64,000 nt of DNA from Pantoea agglomerans NBRC 102470 (GTDB taxonomy: Bacteria; Pseudomonadota; Gammaproteobacteria; Enterobacterales; Enterobacteriaceae): positions 248,001 through 312,000 of the forward strand of contig NZ_BCZA01000005.1 in assembly GCF_001598475.1 (NCBI RefSeq). Reading direction: 5' to 3'. A program made the translations under genes and the position numbers. Of the stretch, positions 21,043 to 31,151 are shown piece after piece (position 1 is the first letter of the stretch; each line of letters opens with the position of its first letter). A model generated the notes under the pieces. It searched no databases. It was not told the origin of the DNA and saw nothing but the letters and a program-made list of their open reading frames with translations.

Positions 21043-24000
21043 ATGTCGAATTTCTTTATCGACCGCCCTATCTTTGCCTGGGTTCTGGCGATTCTGCTGT
21101 GCCTGTGTGGCACGCTTTCGATTATTTCGCTGCCTATTGAACAGTACCCCGATCTGGCACCGCCCAACGTGCGCATCACCGCTAACTATCCGGGCGCATC
21201 CGCCCAGACGCTGGAAAACACCGTTACCCAGGTGATCGAGCAGAACATGACCGGCATCGATAATCTGATGTACATGTCCTCTAACAGCAGCAACACCGGC
21301 CAGGCACAGATCACCCTCACCTTTACCGCCGGGACCAATCCCGATGAAGCCCGTCAGCAGGTACAGAACCAGCTGCAATCCGCACTGCGCAAATTGCCAC
21401 AGGCGGTGCAGTCGCAGGGTGTGACCGTCAATAAAACCGGTGACAGTAATATTCTGATGGTGGCATTCGTTTCAACCGACGGCAGCATGGATAAGCAGGA
21501 TATTTCAGACTATGTCGCCAGTAATATTCAGGATCCGCTAAGCCGTATTGATGGCGTCGGCCAGGTTGACGCTTACGGCTCGCAATATGCGATGCGTATC
21601 TGGCTCGATCCCAATAAACTGATCGCCTATTCGCTGACCACGGAAGATGTGGTCAGTGAGATCCAGTCGCAGAACACCCAGGTTGCCGTGGGTCAGGTGG
21701 GTGGCCTGCCGTCGGTAGAGAAACAGGCGCTTAACGCCACGGTCAACGCCCAGTCGATGCTGCAGACCCCTGAGCAGTTCCGGGCGATTACCCTGAAGAA
21801 CAATCCCGATGGTTCGGTGGTGACGCTGGGCGATGTCGCCAGCGTGGCGCTGGGCGCTGAGAAGTATGATTATCTGAGTCGTTACAACGGCCAGCCCGCG
21901 TCAGGCCTGGGGGTGAAGCTGGCATCCGGTGCCAACGAGATGAACACCGATAAGCTGGTGCGGGCGCGCATTGAGGAGCTGTCCCACTACTTCCCGCACG
22001 GTCTGGAAGCAAAAATCGCCTATGAAACATCCCCTTTCGTTAAAGCGTCAATCACAGATGTGGTGAAGACGTTGCTGGAGGCGATTGTGCTGGTATTTGG
22101 CGTGATGTACCTGTTTATGCAGAACTTCCGTGCCACCTTAATTCCTACTATTGCAGTGCCGGTGGTACTGTTCGGCACCTTCAGCGTGCTCTATGCCTGC
22201 GGGTTCAGCATCAATACCCTGACCATGTTTGCCATGGTGCTGGCAATCGGGCTGCTGGTGGATGATGCCATCGTGGTGGTGGAAAACGTTGAACGTATCA
22301 TGCATGAAGAGGGACTCTCGCCGCGTGCCGCCACCCGAAAATCGATGGGCCAGATTCAGGGCGCGCTGGTGGGTATCGCGCTGGTGCTCTCTGCGGTGTT
22401 TGTGCCGATGGCGTTTTTCGGCGGCACCGTCGGCGCCATCTACCGTCAGTTCTCAATTACCATTGTGTCGGCGATGGTGCTGTCGGTGCTGGTGGCGATG
22501 ATCCTGACACCGGCGCTCTGTGCCACGCTGCTCAAACCCGTGGCGCAGGGCGAGCAGCCTGAGCGTCGCGGCTTCTTCGGCTGGTTCAATCGTCACTTTA
22601 ATCGCAATGCTGACCGCTACGAGCGCGGGGTCGCGGGTATCCTGCGCAAGGGTGGTCGCTGGCTGCTGCTCTATCTCGGCATCATCGGCCTGATGGCCTT
22701 TCTGTTTCTGCGTCTGCCGACGTCGTTTCTGCCGCTGGAAGATCGCGGCGTATTCCTGACGCAGGTTCAGCTTCCGGCAGGCGCGACGCTCGAGCAAACT
22801 GCCAGCGTCGTCGCCAAAGTTGAAAACTATTATCTCACCGAGGAGAAAGCCAATGTGCTGTCGGTCTTCTCCACCATCGGCGCAGGTCCGGGCGGCAATG
22901 GACAAAACGTGGCGCGTCTGTTTGTGCGGCTGAAAGACTGGGAAGCGCGGCCCGGTGCCGATCGCACCTCGTTCGCGATTATCGATCGCGCGACGAAGGC
23001 ATTTCAGAAGATCAAAGAGGGCCGGGTGATTGCCAGCAGCCCGCCAGCCATCACCGGCATGGGCAGCAGCTCCGGCTTTGACCTGCAACTGCAGGATCAC
23101 GCGGGCGTCGGTCATACCCAACTGATGGCGATGCGTGACAAACTGCTGGAGATGGCGGGCAATGACAACGCGCTGTCGCGGGTACGGCACAATGGACTGG
23201 ATGACAGCCCGCAGCTACAGATCGATGTTGATGCACGTAAAGCGCAGGCGCTGGGCGTGTCGCTGGATACCATCAACGACACCCTGACCACCGCGTGGGG
23301 CTCCAGCTACGTGAATGACTTCCTGGATCGTGGCCGGGTGAAGAAGGTCTATGTGCAGGCTGCCGCTGAATTCCGCATGCTGCCAGACGACATCAACAAA
23401 TGGTACGTGCGCAATAGCAGCGGCAAAATGGTGCCCTTCTCCGCGTTTGCCACCAGCCGCTGGGAGACCGGTTCCCCACGTCTTGAACGCTACAACGGCT
23501 ATTCATCGCTGGAGATTGTCGGCGAAGCGGCCAGTGGCGTCAGCAGCGGCACGGCGATGGATGAGATGGAAAAACTGGTTAATGCCCTGCCCCTGGGCGT
23601 CGGGTTCCAGTGGACCGGTGCCTCTTATCAGGAGCGGCTCTCCGGTTCGCAGGCGCCGGCACTTTATGCGATTTCGCTGCTGGTGGTCTTTCTCTGCCTT
23701 GCCGCGCTGTATGAAAGCTGGTCGATCCCGTTCTCGGTGATGCTGGTAGTGCCGCTGGGCGTGGTCGGGGCGCTAATCGCCACCTGGATGCGTGGGCTGG
23801 AAAATGACGTCTATTTCCAGGTTGGCCTGCTGACGGTAGTGGGGTTATCCGCCAAAAACGCCATCCTGATTGTAGAATTTGCTAATGAGATCAACAGCCG
23901 TGGACGCGAGCTGGTGGAATCTACGCTGGAGGCATCGCGTCAGCGCCTGCGGCCGATTCTGATGACCTCGCTGGCCTTTATCTTTGGTGTACTGCCCATG

Positions 24001-24159
24001 GCGATCAGCAGCGGAGCGGGCTCCGGCAGCCAGCATGCCGTGGGAACCGGTGTGATGGGCGGAATGATCTCTGCCACACTGCTGGCGATCTTTTTTGTGC
24101 CGCTGTTCTTTGTGCTGGTACGCCGCCGCTTCCCGCTCAAAGAGAAGCCGCTCGACTAA
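21043..24159 (+). CDS. acrD: RND efflux pump AcrD
   Basis: A 1038-aa inner-membrane proton/drug antiporter with 12 membrane segments and two large periplasmic loops. It starts at ATG 21043 ([19 protein letters not shown]) behind GAGG. High likeness to E. coli AcrD along the whole length, including FFGGTTG-like blocks, the transmembrane proton relay stretch [17 protein letters not shown], and [16 protein letters not shown]. AcrD exports aminoglycosides and other hydrophilic compounds. It needs AcrA and TolC, neither of which is encoded here. Confidence 0.96.
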   Translation: MSNFFIDRPIFAWVLAILLCLCGTLSIISLPIEQYPDLAPPNVRITANYPGASAQTLENTVTQVIEQNMTGIDNLMYMSSNSSNTGQAQITLTFTAGTNPDEARQQVQNQLQSALRKLPQAVQSQGVTVNKTGDSNILMVAFVSTDGSMDKQDISDYVASNIQDPLSRIDGVGQVDAYGSQYAMRIWLDPNKLIAYSLTTEDVVSEIQSQNTQVAVGQVGGLPSVEKQALNATVNAQSMLQTPEQFRAITLKNNPDGSVVTLGDVASVALGAEKYDYLSRYNGQPASGLGVKLASGANEMNTDKLVRARIEELSHYFPHGLEAKIAYETSPFVKASITDVVKTLLEAIVLVFGVMYLFMQNFRATLIPTIAVPVVLFGTFSVLYACGFSINTLTMFAMVLAIGLLVDDAIVVVENVERIMHEEGLSPRAATRKSMGQIQGALVGIALVLSAVFVPMAFFGGTVGAIYRQFSITIVSAMVLSVLVAMILTPALCATLLKPVAQGEQPERRGFFGWFNRHFNRNADRYERGVAGILRKGGRWLLLYLGIIGLMAFLFLRLPTSFLPLEDRGVFLTQVQLPAGATLEQTASVVAKVENYYLTEEKANVLSVFSTIGAGPGGNGQNVARLFVRLKDWEARPGADRTSFAIIDRATKAFQKIKEGRVIASSPPAITGMGSSSGFDLQLQDHAGVGHTQLMAMRDKLLEMAGNDNALSRVRHNGLDDSPQLQIDVDARKAQALGVSLDTINDTLTTAWGSSYVNDFLDRGRVKKVYVQAAAEFRMLPDDINKWYVRNSSGKMVPFSAFATSRWETGSPRLERYNGYSSLEIVGEAASGVSSGTAMDEMEKLVNALPLGVGFQWTGASYQERLSGSQAPALYAISLLVVFLCLAALYESWSIPFSVMLVVPLGVVGALIATWMRGLENDVYFQVGLLTVVGLSAKNAILIVEFANEINSRGRELVESTLEASRQRLRPILMTSLAFIFGVLPMAISSGAGSGSQHAVGTGVMGGMISATLLAIFFVPLFFVLVRRRFPLKEKPLD

Positions 24160-24178
24160 GTAGAGGCGCAAATAAAAA

Positions 24179-24202
24179 GCGGTCACTGATATCAGTGGCC
24201 GC
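24179..24202. terminator. Bidirectional terminator between acrD and ypfM
   Basis: GCGGTCACTGAT pairs with ATCAGTGGCCGC (one G-T wobble). The minus-strand reading is followed by TTTTTATTT (ypfM side), the plus-strand reading by CTTATTTC (acrD side). Confidence 0.8.
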
Positions 24203-24263
24203 CTTATTTCTGTGTGTGGTAAGAATTCCAGCAAGCGGGATTAACCTGCTTTTTCTTCGCGCG

Positions 24264-24326
24264 TTACTTGTTGCGTAACATCGCTTCGATAAATTCTTTC
24301 CAGGTTCCCATTTCGGTGTCAATCAT
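24264..24326 (-). CDS. ypfM: Small protein YpfM, 20 aa
   Basis: A 20-residue frame starting at ATG 24326 reads MIDTEMGTWKEFIEAMLRNK. It matches the E. coli YpfM microprotein (19 aa, about MIERELGNWKDFIEVMLRK) in sequence and in position between acrD and yffB. A purine-rich ribosome site (AGAGGG) lies about 5 bases upstream of ATG. A longer frame begins at 24455 but the conserved part is only these 20 residues. YpfM is known to be expressed in E. coli; its role is unknown. Confidence 0.88.
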   Translation of the reverse strand: MIDTEMGTWKEFIEAMLRNK

Positions 24327-24739
24327 AATGCCCTCTCTTATTGTGCTGGCAATGTTACGCTCTTTTTTTATACAGGTGAATACGTTTACACCTGTTATAT
24401 CTATCGGCATACGCCATAAAAACATGAATGTTGCTGGTTTTGCAAGCTGACGCACACTTCAGCAACTCCTTAACCCCGTTGAAAATAATTTATTTTAAAC
24501 CCAGCGGTAGACTATTTTATCAACATGGCGAAATTCCTAAGCTCTTATTGATAAGCAGGGTAATGGTTAGCTGCGAAATTGATAGCGTTTACCCGATGCC
24601 GGACGATGACCTTGCTGCCGTGCTCTGTGGCCCGATTCCCGCGCCTGTGCAGATGCCGCAACGGATCACACTATGGTAAACTCGCACTTTGGCTGCTTTT
24701 TTCAGCTTTCACTTCTCACAGGACAATAAGGATCGGGCA
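24327..24739 (-). other. Gap between ypfM and yffB (413 bases), no further gene seen
   Basis: A low G+C stretch that must hold the ypfM promoter (minus strand) and the yffB promoter (plus strand; TATGGTAAACT near 24671 is a possible -10 region). An 83-codon open frame at 24428-24679 has no ribosome site or recognisable likeness, and I do not call it a gene. Confidence 0.45.
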
Positions 24740-25108
24740 ATGAGCACGCAGTGGGTGATGTTCGGGATTAAAAATTGCGACACCATAAAAAAAGCCCGGC
24801 GCTTTTTAACAGACGCAGGCGTTGACTATCACTTCCACGACTACCGTGCGGATGGCCTGAACGATGCCCTGCTGCAGGAGTTTATCGATGCACTGGGTTA
24901 TCAGGCTCTGCTTAACACCCGGGGCACCACCTGGCGTAAATTGCCTGAGAGTGATCGCGACGCGGTTACCGATGCCAGCAGCGCCAAAGCGCTGATGCTG
25001 GCGCATCCCGCCATGATTAAGCGTCCGCTGTTGCGCGCCCCGGATGGCTCCCTGCTCGCCGGTTTCAGCGAAGCCACCTATCAGAATGCTATCCAGGAGA
25101 AGTCATAA
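24740..25108 (+). CDS. yffB: ArsC/Spx-family protein YffB
   Basis: A 122-aa thioredoxin-fold protein of the arsenate reductase-like family. The N-terminal cysteine C13 lies in [13 protein letters not shown]. Function not established; YffB-type proteins may be glutathione-dependent thiol reductases. The start at ATG 24740 follows AAGGATCGG. The ATG of dapE comes one base after its stop, so the two are co-transcribed, as in E. coli. Confidence 0.9.
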   Translation: MSTQWVMFGIKNCDTIKKARRFLTDAGVDYHFHDYRADGLNDALLQEFIDALGYQALLNTRGTTWRKLPESDRDAVTDASSAKALMLAHPAMIKRPLLRAPDGSLLAGFSEATYQNAIQEKS

Positions 25109-25109
25109 T

Positions 25110-26237
25110 ATGTTTTGCCCGGTCATTGAGCTGACGCAGCAGCTTATTCGTCGCCCCTCTCTCAGCCCCGATGATGCCGGATGTCAGGCTCTGCTGATCG
25201 CCCGTCTTGAAGCCATTGGCTTTAAGATTGAAACGATGAACATCGACGACACCCTGAATTTCTGGGCCACCCGTGGCGAAGGTGAAACGCTGGCGTTTGC
25301 CGGTCACACCGATGTGGTGCCGCCTGGCGATGCCAGCCGCTGGATTAATCCGCCATTTGAACCCACCATCCGCGACGGCATGCTGTTTGGCCGCGGCGCG
25401 GCCGACATGAAAGGATCGCTGGCGGCAATGGTGGTGGCTGCCGAACGTTTTGTTGCGGTGCGTCCCAATCACCGAGGGCGACTCGCCTTTATGATTACCT
25501 CTGATGAAGAGGCCAGCGGGGCCAACGGCACGGTTAAAGTGGTTGAGCGGCTGATGGCGCGCCGCGAACGGCTCGACTATTGCCTGGTAGGCGAGCCCTC
25601 CAGCACGGAAGTGGTGGGTGATGTGGTGAAAAATGGCCGTCGCGGCTCAATCACCGCTAACCTGATGGTGCATGGCGTGCAGGGCCACGTCGCCTATCCG
25701 CATCTGGCGGATAACCCGGTTCACCGGGCGATGCCCGCGCTGAACGAGCTGGTCGCGACCGAGTGGGATCAGGGGAATGAGTTCTTTCCGGCGACCAGCA
25801 TGCAGATTGCCAACGTCCAGGCGGGCACCGGCAGTAACAATGTGATCCCCGGCGAGCTGTTTGTGCAGTTTAACTTCCGCTTCAGCACCGAACTCACCGA
25901 TGAGATGATTCGTCAGCGGGTCGCAGAGCTGCTGGATCGTCACCAGTTGCGTTACACCATTGAGTGGAAACTCTCTGGCCAGCCCTTCCTGACCACGCGC
26001 GGTAAGCTGGTTGATGCCGTCGTGAAAGCTGTAGCGCACTATAATGAAATTAAGCCGCAGCTGCTGACCACGGGCGGAACCTCCGATGGCCGCTTTATTG
26101 CCCGGATGGGTGCACAGGTGGTGGAACTGGGGCCAGTGAATGCCACCATTCATAAAATCAATGAGTGTGTGAAAGCCTCCGACCTGCAGATGCTGAGCCG
26201 GATGTACCAACGCATCATGGAACAACTGATCGCCTGA
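25110..26237 (+). CDS. dapE: Succinyl-diaminopimelate desuccinylase
   Basis: A 375-aa di-zinc hydrolase of the M20 family that removes succinate in lysine/DAP synthesis, needed for peptidoglycan. Metal ligands and catalytic residues are visible as H66 and D68 ([12 protein letters not shown]), D99 (RGAADMKGS), E133-E134 (TSDEEASG), and H in [12 protein letters not shown] 25110 is supported by its one-base spacing from yffB and by the family N-terminus. Confidence 0.97.
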   Translation: MFCPVIELTQQLIRRPSLSPDDAGCQALLIARLEAIGFKIETMNIDDTLNFWATRGEGETLAFAGHTDVVPPGDASRWINPPFEPTIRDGMLFGRGAADMKGSLAAMVVAAERFVAVRPNHRGRLAFMITSDEEASGANGTVKVVERLMARRERLDYCLVGEPSSTEVVGDVVKNGRRGSITANLMVHGVQGHVAYPHLADNPVHRAMPALNELVATEWDQGNEFFPATSMQIANVQAGTGSNNVIPGELFVQFNFRFSTELTDEMIRQRVAELLDRHQLRYTIEWKLSGQPFLTTRGKLVDAVVKAVAHYNEIKPQLLTTGGTSDGRFIARMGAQVVELGPVNATIHKINECVKASDLQMLSRMYQRIMEQLIA

Positions 26238-26259
26238 CGGCGGTTTTAAGGAGCAGCAA

Positions 26260-26448
26260 ATGGAATTTATTAAAGATTACTGGTGGATCCTGGTGATCCT
26301 GCTGATGGTTGGCGTGCTGATGAACGTTTATAAAGATCTGAAACGCATCGATCATAAAAAATTTATGGATAACAAACCTGACCTGCCGCCGCATCGTGAT
26401 TTCAACGATAAATGGGATGACGACGACAACTGGCCGAAGAAGAAGTAA
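26260..26448 (+). CDS. ypfN: UPF0370 membrane protein YpfN
   Basis: A 62-aa protein with one N-terminal membrane segment ([17 protein letters not shown]) followed by a charged tail ([21 protein letters not shown]) matching E. coli YpfN. Function unknown. Ribosome site AAGGAG. Likely the last gene of yffB-dapE-ypfN, closed by the terminator next to it. Confidence 0.93.
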   Translation: MEFIKDYWWILVILLMVGVLMNVYKDLKRIDHKKFMDNKPDLPPHRDFNDKWDDDDNWPKKK

Positions 26449-26455
26449 ACGAAAA

Positions 26456-26481
26456 AGCCCCTGCTATGCAGGGGCTTTTTT
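26456..26481 (+). terminator. Terminator after ypfN
   Basis: GCCCCTGC-TAT-GCAGGGGC forms an 8-bp stem with 7 Ts. The 3' arm and T-run (CAGGGGCTTTTTT) recur at 26531-26543 without a partner arm, next to the ypfH stop. Confidence 0.92.
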
Positions 26482-26541
26482 ATGGTTCGTCACAAAGTCA
26501 GCTCTCATCAGCGTTAAGATCGGGCTTGCGCAGGGGCTTTT

Positions 26542-27222
26542 TTACATCATCACGATAACATCATCGTCACCCGGTTTTGCGCCGCTTAACGCCTCATCAA
26601 AGTAGCGTTTTGGCACCGTATAACGCAGATGATTCAGCGCCAGCTCCATGCTGCGGTGATCGATGGCGTGCTCCAGATCGTCAACGATATCCAGGGTAAC
26701 GTCGCCACCGCAGGCGGTCAGCCGATGCTCCGCCTGCTGCGCATGGTGCAGCGGGACCTGCTCATCATAATCACCGTGGATCAGGTGGATGGTGGTGCGG
26801 GTGCTGGCCTTCTCCGGCAAGGTGATAAACCGGCCATTAAACACCACCGCGCGGCCCGCCAGATCCGGATGCGCCTTAACCCCTTCCAGCACCATACTGC
26901 CGCCCTGCGAAAAGCCAATTAAGGCTGTCGCTTCCGGCCGCACGCTGCTCTTTTTTTGCCAGTGACGCACAGACCCAACAAACTGCGGCATGGCCGCATC
27001 AACCCGCTGCTGGACGGTCTGATCGTGCAGGTCGGTTTCGCCGAACCACTGACGACTCGCACCAGGCGAGCCGACGGACACCACCAGCGCGTCGGGAAAC
27101 GTTCGGGCAAACCAGTTGCCAATCTCGCCCATTGAATCCGGGTTATCGCCAACGCCATGGTAGAGCAGAAACAGCTGTGCTGTGGTGGCAGGCTGTTGAA
27201 CGATTACATATTTCAGTGTCAT
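26542..27222 (-). CDS. ypfH: Alpha/beta-hydrolase esterase YpfH
   Basis: A 226-aa carboxylesterase-type hydrolase. Nucleophile serine in GFSQGG, acid in HGDYDEQVP, histidine in DLEHAIDHRSM. The N-terminal oxyanion loop reads LLYHGVGDNPDSM. Natural substrate unknown; E. coli YpfH hydrolyses short acyl esters in vitro. It converges on the ypfN terminator and sits downstream of tmcA, with a 73-base gap. Confidence 0.92.
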   Translation of the reverse strand: MTLKYVIVQQPATTAQLFLLYHGVGDNPDSMGEIGNWFARTFPDALVVSVGSPGASRQWFGETDLHDQTVQQRVDAAMPQFVGSVRHWQKKSSVRPEATALIGFSQGGSMVLEGVKAHPDLAGRAVVFNGRFITLPEKASTRTTIHLIHGDYDEQVPLHHAQQAEHRLTACGGDVTLDIVDDLEHAIDHRSMELALNHLRYTVPKRYFDEALSGAKPGDDDVIVMM

Positions 27223-27295
27223 GTTGACCTCCTGTGTTCACTCTACGCCGCCTGGCATAAAATCATATGAGGATAATTTGAACCAGCTGGTCGAA

Positions 27296-29296
27296 TTATT
27301 TCAACGGCAGGTGCAGCAAGGCTGCATCAACGCCCAGTGTCTGGAGGGCCGCTGCCGCCTGCTGACGCAGCGCTGCGACTAGCGCTTTGCGCCCACTCAC
27401 TCCCGCCTGCTGGGCCAGTTCGCCCAGGGCTGTGGGTGTGGCAACCGCCGCAGCCAGCAGCGGTAAAGAGGCTGAACTGGCCTGCACCAGACGCTGCAAC
27501 ACCGGCAGGCTCGCTTCCAGTGGCCGCTGCGCCCAGGCAAAACCCGCCGCCAGACGAATATCCTGCGCGGTCAATCCGTCGTCAGTAACCTGATCAAACT
27601 GCAGTTCCAGTGCGATATGCTGGCGCAACAGCGGCCAGTCTCGCGCCAGCTGTTCTGCCGCGCGGTGTTGCAATGCCTCACCCGCAGCAGAACAGGGCAA
27701 CATGGCCATCGCCGCGTAGCAGCCGCTGCTGGCTTCGCGCTGACTGCCAATCCGCACCAGGCTAAAGCCACAGGCGCGCCAGAAGGCCCAGAGAGATTCA
27801 GTGTAGCCGAAGCTGACGGAGAGGTAGTCATATCCGACGGCCGCACTGGCCGCTGCCGCAACCAGCTGCTGTCCGGTTCCCAGACGACGCCGCTCCGCCG
27901 CCACGGCAATACGGCTGATGCGCAGCGAGCGCAATGTCGCCGCCTCAGCCAGACCGGCGTGGGCTGCCAGCGACTGCGCCACCAGATTCCCGCGAGGTCG
28001 CCGGGTGCCCGCCCAGACCGCCTGTGCCAGTGCAGGTTCAAGACCGCCCTCTTCCACCAGCCAGAGCGCGCCCTGTAACGCCGACGCGTCGCCGGCCCGC
28101 CACAGCTGCATGCCCGGAGCATCCAGCAGGCGGCGCAGATCAAGTGGCGAGGTACGATAGTGTGCACTGGTCAGCAGACGATACGCGGCCTCCAGCGCGC
28201 TGAAATCGTGGCGCTCAACACGATGAGGCGTTACAGGAGAATCGGGTGCGGTCGCGACGGCATCGTCAAACAGCAGCGCCTGGTTCAGCCACTGCTCCAG
28301 CGGATCGAAACGCGACCAGCGCAGCGGCTCATCGAGCGTAAAATAGTGTGCATCAGGAAGCCCGGCGCAGAATTTAAGGATAAACCCGCGCCCGCTTCCT
28401 TCGTAGCCCTGTACGGTGGTGGTGAGCAATACACGGGGATATCGACTGACCAGCGCCTGCAGCAGCGGTGCCGGGATCGCCGCCGCTTCATCCACAATCA
28501 GCCATTCCGCCTGCGGCGGCGTCTCCAGCGCCAGCAGCGCATCGGGTGCCATAAAGTAAAAAGCGTCAGCGGCGAAGGTGCTCAGCACCTCCGTTGAGGC
28601 TTTGGCCGGAGCCGTCACCAGACAATGCCCTTTCAATCGCGCCAGCATACCCGCCAGCGCCGATTTACCGCGTCCGCGGGGCGCGGTCAGCACGGCAACC
28701 CCCGATGGCAGCCTCATCAGCTGATCGAGTATCGCCTGCTGCTGCTGCGGTGCCTGACAGTGCCACTGCGGCCAGTCCGGCTGCGCCGGAAACCGGCATG
28801 GCTGATGCTGCCGCTCCAGCAGCACCTGGTCATCCGCTAATATCAGCTGTTGCAGGTGGTGAACAAAATAAGGGGTGGCGATGGGTTCAGCGACATCGGC
28901 CCAGCGCAGGCTGTCGCTGTCAGGCTGCTGCGCCCACTGTTCCCAGGGCGGCACCAGCAGTAACAGCCAGCTACCGGCGGTGAGCGTGCCAGCCAGCGCA
29001 GCGAAAGCGTCGGCATGAAAGCCCTGACGGGCGTCAAACAGAGCATGACGAAATTCACGGCCAAGCAGCGTGCGCACCGCAGCAGGCTGTTTGTGCAGGA
29101 CCGGCGTTTTATACTGACCCGGCCCTTTATCCGAAGCAGAGAACAGCGGTTCCGGGCTCAACGCCAGCCAGTCGCCGGTCAGCGTTTCACGCCACGCCGC
29201 AGCCCGTAGTAAACACCAGGCCGGGTCGCCGCTGATCACCGCCAGACGACGCACACCGGCCTGCTGCATAAGCTGCGTAAGAGGCTGCAGACTCAT
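27296..29296 (-). CDS. tmcA: tRNA(Met) cytidine acetyltransferase TmcA
   Basis: A 666-aa RNA helicase-acetyltransferase that makes N4-acetylcytidine at the wobble base (C34) of elongator tRNA-Met. Walker A appears as APRGRGKSAL (about residues 203-212), DEAA as a Walker B motif (VDEAAAIPAPL), then a GNAT domain (SRIAVAAERRRLGTG). ATG 29296 shares a base with the ypfJ stop (TAATG), giving translational coupling, and its N-terminus aligns with E. coli TmcA. An 8-codon longer reading is possible. Confidence 0.94.
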   Translation of the reverse strand: MSLQPLTQLMQQAGVRRLAVISGDPAWCLLRAAAWRETLTGDWLALSPEPLFSASDKGPGQYKTPVLHKQPAAVRTLLGREFRHALFDARQGFHADAFAALAGTLTAGSWLLLLVPPWEQWAQQPDSDSLRWADVAEPIATPYFVHHLQQLILADDQVLLERQHQPCRFPAQPDWPQWHCQAPQQQQAILDQLMRLPSGVAVLTAPRGRGKSALAGMLARLKGHCLVTAPAKASTEVLSTFAADAFYFMAPDALLALETPPQAEWLIVDEAAAIPAPLLQALVSRYPRVLLTTTVQGYEGSGRGFILKFCAGLPDAHYFTLDEPLRWSRFDPLEQWLNQALLFDDAVATAPDSPVTPHRVERHDFSALEAAYRLLTSAHYRTSPLDLRRLLDAPGMQLWRAGDASALQGALWLVEEGGLEPALAQAVWAGTRRPRGNLVAQSLAAHAGLAEAATLRSLRISRIAVAAERRRLGTGQQLVAAAASAAVGYDYLSVSFGYTESLWAFWRACGFSLVRIGSQREASSGCYAAMAMLPCSAAGEALQHRAAEQLARDWPLLRQHIALELQFDQVTDDGLTAQDIRLAAGFAWAQRPLEASLPVLQRLVQASSASLPLLAAAVATPTALGELAQQAGVSGRKALVAALRQQAAAALQTLGVDAALLHLPLK

Positions 29297-30162
29297 TAGT
29301 TGCTGGCGAAGGTGTTGCACTGTCCTGGATTGCCACCATCAAACCCGCGCTTGAACCAGGTGTAGCGCTGCTCAGACGTGCCGTGGGTGAAGCTGTCCGG
29401 CACTACGCGGCCCTGACCTTTCTGCTGCAGGCGGTCGTCGCCAATTGCCTCGGCGGCATTCAGCGCTTCCTGCAGATCGCCCGCTTCAAGGATATTTTCC
29501 TGCTGCATATAGTGTCCCCAGACACCGGCAAAACAGTCCGCCTGCAGTTCCATTTTGACGGAGAGCTGATTAACCTGCGTCTGGCTGGCACCCTGCTGCA
29601 TTTCACGCACTTTCGGTTCAATACCCAGTAGTTTCTGGACATGGTGGCCAACTTCATGCGCGACGACGTAGCCCTGGGCGAAGTCACCGTCCGCGCCAAG
29701 TTTGGTTTTCATCTCGTCATAAAAAGAGAGGTCGATGTAGACGGTCTGATCGGCAGGACAGTAGAACGGCCCCATGACTGACTGTCCGGTACCACAGCCG
29801 GTGCGGGTTGCGCCGCGATACATCACCAGCTTCGGTGCCACATACTGTTTGTTCATCTGCTGGAACAGTTTGCCCCAGGTGTCTTCCGTGGTGGCCAGAA
29901 TCACCTTCGTGAATTTCGCAGCCTCATCATCATTGACGCTGACGCTGCGCTGTTGCTGCTGGCTGGTCGGTGCAACTTCGCCGCCTGTCAGCAGTGCGGT
30001 CAGGTCGTAACCGTAATAACCCGCGATGGCCACAACAATCAGCAGCACAATACCGCCTTTACCGCGCGGCAGACGAATCTGGCGGCCTCCGCCGCCTAAA
30101 CCGGACGATTGATCGCGACGGTCTTCTACATTGTCGCTTTCGCGACGCCCTTGCCAGCGCAT
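29296..30162 (-). CDS. ypfJ: Zinc metalloprotease-like membrane protein YpfJ
   Basis: A 288-aa protein of the neutral zinc metallopeptidase family. A cytoplasmic basic N-terminus ([16 protein letters not shown]) precedes one membrane segment at about 37-55, then a periplasmic domain with HExxH at H169-E170-H173 ([10 protein letters not shown]). Conserved cysteines are in TGCGTGQ, FYCPAD and ADCFAGVWG. Substrate unknown. It precedes tmcA in an operon-like arrangement. Confidence 0.93.
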   Translation of the reverse strand: MRWQGRRESDNVEDRRDQSSGLGGGGRQIRLPRGKGGIVLLIVVAIAGYYGYDLTALLTGGEVAPTSQQQQRSVSVNDDEAAKFTKVILATTEDTWGKLFQQMNKQYVAPKLVMYRGATRTGCGTGQSVMGPFYCPADQTVYIDLSFYDEMKTKLGADGDFAQGYVVAHEVGHHVQKLLGIEPKVREMQQGASQTQVNQLSVKMELQADCFAGVWGHYMQQENILEAGDLQEALNAAEAIGDDRLQQKGQGRVVPDSFTHGTSEQRYTWFKRGFDGGNPGQCNTFASN

Positions 30163-30242
30163 GCTGTATTCCCTCAGTCATTTTTTCAGATGGCATGATT
30201 TTAGTTGTGTGAGGCAGCAATCACCAGCTTTACCCTGAAATG

Positions 30243-30271
30243 AAAAAAGGAGAGCCGGGGCTCTCCTTTTT
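30243..30271. terminator. Terminator between purC and ypfJ, usable in both directions
   Basis: GGAGAGCC-GG-GGCTCTCC has A-rich and T-rich flanks on both sides, so on the minus strand it ends purC and on the plus strand it could also stop transcription. Confidence 0.9.
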
Positions 30272-30292
30272 CTTTCTGCGCGGCAGGCAAAC

Positions 30293-31006
30293 TCAGTCGA
30301 GCTTCACGCCCAGCCGCTGTGCAACCGCTTCATAGGCTTCCACCACGCCGCCGAGGCTCTGGCGGAAACGGTCTTTATCCATTTTATCCAGCGTCTCTTT
30401 GTCCCACAGGCGCGCACCGTCTGGCGAAAACTCATCGCCCAGCGTCACTTCGCCGTTAAACAGACCAAACTCCAGTTTGAAGTCGACCAGAATCAGACCC
30501 GCATCGTCGAACAGTTTGCTCAGCACCTCGTTGGCTTTAAAGGTCAGCTCCTGCATCCGCGCCAGGTTCTGTTTGCTGACCCAGCCAAAGGTTTCGCAGT
30601 AGGATTCATTGACCATCGGGTCATGCTTTGCATCATCTTTCAGGAAAAGATCAAACAGCGGCGGATTGAGCACAATGCCCTCTTCCACGCCCAGACGTTT
30701 TACCAGCGAGCCTGCGGCGCGGTTACGAACCACGCACTCTACCGGCACCATCTCCAGCTTCTTCACCAGCGCTTCAGTATCTGACAGCAGCGCTTCCATC
30801 TGGGTCGGGATACCCGCTTCCTGCAATTTAGTCATGATAAAATGGTTAAACTTGTTGTTAACCATTCCCTTGCGATCAAATTGCTCGATTCGGGCGCCAT
30901 CACCTGCTGACGTATCGTTGCGGAATTCGAGTATCAGCAGATCCGGGTTATCGGTGCTGTATACGGTTTTCGCTTTACCGCGATACAACTCAGCTCGCTT
31001 TTGCAT
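30293..31006 (-). CDS. purC: SAICAR synthetase
   Basis: A 237-aa purine enzyme (same length as in E. coli) joining aspartate to CAIR with ATP. The N-terminus [16 protein letters not shown] matches; SAICAR synthetase blocks [15 protein letters not shown] and [15 protein letters not shown] are clear. ATG 31006 with GGAG about 8 bases upstream is preferred to a GTG 9 bases earlier. A PurR-like operator lies at 31072-31087. Confidence 0.97.
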   Translation of the reverse strand: MQKRAELYRGKAKTVYSTDNPDLLILEFRNDTSAGDGARIEQFDRKGMVNNKFNHFIMTKLQEAGIPTQMEALLSDTEALVKKLEMVPVECVVRNRAAGSLVKRLGVEEGIVLNPPLFDLFLKDDAKHDPMVNESYCETFGWVSKQNLARMQELTFKANEVLSKLFDDAGLILVDFKLEFGLFNGEVTLGDEFSPDGARLWDKETLDKMDKDRFRQSLGGVVEAYEAVAQRLGVKLD

Positions 31007-31071
31007 CTTGTTCACTCCAGACTTGAAATAACGGGTGTTCAGCGGCCAGTGCCGCTGCGGCGATTGCCTTG

Positions 31072-31087
31072 ACGCAATCGTTTACTT
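31072..31087. promoter_or_regulatory. Probable PurR operator upstream of purC
   Basis: The 16-mer ACGCAATCGTTTACTT agrees with the PurR consensus ACGCAAACGTTTGCGT at 13 of 16 positions by eye, and lies about 66 bases upstream of the purC start. PurR with hypoxanthine or guanine represses purC in E. coli. Confidence 0.65.
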
Positions 31088-31116
31088 CGGCGCGCGCTAT
31101 TATGCCAAAAACAAAA

Positions 31117-31142
31117 TAAAAAGGCCGGAGAATCTCCGGCCT
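31117..31142 (-). terminator. Terminator after bamC
   Basis: AGGCCGGAG-AAT-CTCCGGCCT followed on the minus strand by a T-rich tail (TTTTTATTTTG). It separates the dapA-bamC pair from purC. Confidence 0.9.
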
Positions 31143-31151
31143 GGGGCAACT

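Noticed and set aside
22453-23190. 245-codon open frame opposite acrD
   Set aside because: Composition and position mark it as a shadow of acrD codons; no independent start signals.
24428-24679. 83-codon open frame upstream of yffB
   Set aside because: No start signals and no recognisable domain; the region fits promoter and leader DNA.
26521-26546. Second copy of the ypfN terminator end (CAGGGGCTTTTTT)
   Set aside because: Only the 3' arm is repeated; no pairing 5' arm is found nearby, so it is not a functional hairpin, probably a short slippage duplication.
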